Shown here: piece by piece, positions 62,035 through 64,000 of the stretch
How the letters are laid out: each line of letters starts with the position of its first letter
Numbering within the stretch: the first letter of the stretch is position 1
NCBI RefSeq assembly: GCF_964340395.1
Contig: NC_135550.1
Span: 30,518,676-30,582,675 of the forward strand
Direction: 5' to 3'
Length of the DNA: 64,000 nt
From: Glandiceps talaboti
Lineage: Eukaryota > Hemichordata > Enteropneusta > Spengelidae
Translations under genes and position numbers: made by a program
The notes under the pieces: generated by a model
Seen by the model: only the letters and a program-made list of their open reading frames with translations
Databases searched by the model: none
What the model was told of the DNA's origin: nothing

Positions 62035-63343
62035 CACGGTCTCAATAAATCCTCAGTACTAATGAAGTACAATAAAAGTAGTAGCATTTTCTATTAAAAT
62101 GTCTTCAAATTGATTATACTAGTGAGTTAAAAAAGATCCAGACATTTACTTTTCTTCCAAAATTCTGCCAATGTACCGGTACTCAGGGAATTGAATTGAA
62201 TTGACATAGCGATAACCTTTAACAAGTCTAAGTGACTTTGAAGATGACAAGTTTAAGCTAGGAGATATATGCAAACGTTTAATTCAACTTAGTCTTTCTG
62301 ATCAAGTACTAAGACTAATTGTGACAAATTCATCATAACATATTTGCACAGAGAGAAATTGCTGCGCATGTTGCATGGCAACCGAGTTTAAAGCTTCAAT
62401 TTTAATTTGACTCAAAATTATTAAATGTCTCTTAATTTAGTGTCAAACAGAATTGACTAAATCAACCCAAGAAATTAGATTGTTTGAACTTTATGCATTC
62501 CTCAGAGAAAACTCAGAAAATAGTCAGTATATTCATCAAAATATAATGTTATGAATTTTATATTTTTGATAACCATGGCAACTACACATAGGTCAGCGTT
62601 GTTGGTTTCTGTCATTCATTTTAAAATATTTTTAATTATGTTTGATAAGTAGCATATATAATTAATTGTTAATTATAATTTTTTGAGGATTGAATATTCA
62701 TGCCTTTCCCTTTGTCAGTGCAATAACAGCTCATTTACGATCCAATTCTGTAGGAAGTGCAGGTCATGGACAGTGTTCCTCTGGTGGTAGACATTTTATC
62801 AACATTCAGCATATTTCCTCGTAAAACAAACACTTAAATGTAAGATGGATTCTGAGTGGATGTGATATAAATGTGATATTTTGTAATAGTTGTGTGTATC
62901 TCTATAAAGGTTGAGTCCACAGTTGTTACTGTACATTTAATTGAGTGAGACAATGCCATGATCTATATTACACACTCATTATTAAGCTATCTTAGAGGTG
63001 ACATTAATGAGAATTGGACATATAGTCATCTGATAACATTATCAGACTCAAGAGGCTTTCTCCTTTATTTGAAATTAATGACAATGTTGCCATGCACCTT
63101 CCATTCAATGGACATCACATAGAGTAATTATAATCTCAATATGGGTAATGATAAAACTGACATTCATGGCATACTTTCTCACCATTTTCCAAGTGTCTGT
63201 CTGTCAATCTGTCTGTCAGTCTTTCCCTCACATATAACTCCCTCTTTCCATTTCCTCCCTCAATACTTTTCTATCACACACCAGACGAGAGACATAGATA
63301 TGGGCAGACATAGACACACGTACATATATCAAATACACCCTCC

Positions 63344-63440
63344 AACCATCACACTACCACTACCACACCCCCCAACCATCACACTACCACTACCACACCC
63401 CCCAACCATCACACTACCACTACCACGCACCCCAACCATC
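63344..63440. repeat. 30-bp minisatellite
   Basis: Units begin with AACCATCACACTACCACTAC at 63344, 63374 and 63404, with a partial unit at 63434. The period is exactly 30 bp, so it stays in frame and yields a Pro/Thr/Leu-rich 10-residue repeat in an open frame (63141-63506). There is no sign that this frame is a gene. It directly abuts a partial copy of the AGGCCTAA-ended element. Confidence 0.9.
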
Positions 63441-63549
63441 ACTAGACATTCACACAGAAAAAAAAAAATACATAAAATAAAAATCTACCTACCCCACCTA
63501 TTCTAAAATTGAGCGTAATCGGAACCACACAAAATTTTTTAGTAGGCAT
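63441..63549 (-). mobile_element. Partial copy of the 11.6-kb foldback family, inverted
   Basis: Read on the minus strand this segment has TTTTGTGTGGTTCCGATTAC, then GCTCAATTTTAGAATAGG, a T-rich run and CTGTGTG...ATGTCTAGT. These are in the same order as 11596-11690 (TTGTGTGGTTCCGGTTAC, CTCAATTTTAGAATAGG, T-rich, CTGTGTT...ATGTCTAGT). The rest of the element is missing, replaced by the 30-bp minisatellite. Confidence 0.7.
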
Positions 63550-64000
63550 AATATGTGGATATAGTTATAATCTCCCTGTATATCTTCATGTAAAAAATTG
63601 GAGCTTTGAGTAACAGCTTGTCAGTGTTAGTATAATGACCAAGTTCTGTTGTTGTACTGATCTAAAAATGTGTGAATACCAGCAGTCTCGTTATCTAGCA
63701 TGATCTACAGCCAGCACTATTAACAATAAAGGTATTTAGTTGTTTGATGAATATTTTGAGTGGCAATTTCACATGTCAAATGTAAACAAGAAAGGTAGTA
63801 TATATGAAATATAGTTATTAGTATATTGCTATATACTGGTATCTGTTTATTTAATACACTAAATTATTCCATGCAGGTTAAACTATAGGTGAAAGTTTGC
63901 TGGGATTTACTAGTATGGTTTCATGGTTGAATAAGTTTTCAGAAAGTTTTGTTAAATTTGTCATATTTGATGACATATTAGGGTTCCACTTCAGTTATTT

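Noticed and set aside
63141-63506. 121-codon frame with an in-frame 10-residue Pro/Thr repeat
   Set aside because: The in-frame repeat results from a 30-bp minisatellite; the N-terminal part is unremarkable and the C-terminal part overlaps a transposon fragment.

Overview
The window looks like nuclear DNA of a marine invertebrate animal. It is AT-rich, has long introns with GT-AG splice sites and many simple repeats, carries several small non-coding inverted-repeat transposons, and has one SINE-like tail of a type widespread in marine invertebrates. I cannot name the species. Deuterostome invertebrates (hemichordate, amphioxus, echinoderm) and lophotrochozoans all remain possible. Nothing suggests a bacterial, organellar or viral source.

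Only one gene is clearly supported: the 5' part of an alpha-neurexin gene on the minus strand. Three coding exons are recognisable. The first (33680 down to 32969) encodes the signal peptide, the first laminin-G/LNS domain and EGF-like domain A. The second (4309-4008) encodes the first two thirds of LNS2. The third (3167-2991) encodes most of the rest of LNS2. Splice phases agree (phase 1, then phase 0), and the joined frame is 397 codons. The gene runs off the left edge, so LNS3-6, EGF-B/C, the membrane segment and the PDZ-binding tail are outside the window. The intron between coding exons 1 and 2 is about 28.7 kb and sits where vertebrate neurexins have splice site 1 (SS1). The 840-bp intron between exons 2 and 3 sits exactly where SS2 lies.

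The first coding exon appears to have its own splice acceptor 28 nt before the ATG, so an untranslated exon lies further upstream. The only CpG-dense stretch in the window, about 36.6-38.4 kb, is the best promoter candidate and contains a good minus-strand splice donor at 37597/37596.

From 38.4 to 64 kb I find no convincing gene. This stretch is rich in short foldback (MITE-like) elements. A 322-bp near-perfect palindrome at 41865-42186 has an 8-bp target duplication. A 247-bp element at 46199-46445 has about 70-bp inverted repeats and a 9-bp duplication. A composite insertion at 44488-45041 interrupts a small tandem repeat. Two further families each have two copies in the window. There is also a SINE 3' region at 59.1-59.3 kb and a terminal-inverted-repeat element near 60.4 kb. 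The large neurexin intron carries a higher-order minisatellite (5.9-6.66 kb), a palindromic 28/33-bp minisatellite with a 23-G run (18.5-19.1 kb), a mirror-image ATG/CAT microsatellite (17 kb), a G-quadruplex-type tract (20.8 kb) and another foldback element (11.6 kb) whose relative lies at 63.5 kb.

The remaining open reading frames are short, lack recognisable domains and often lie in repeats. I treat them as chance.
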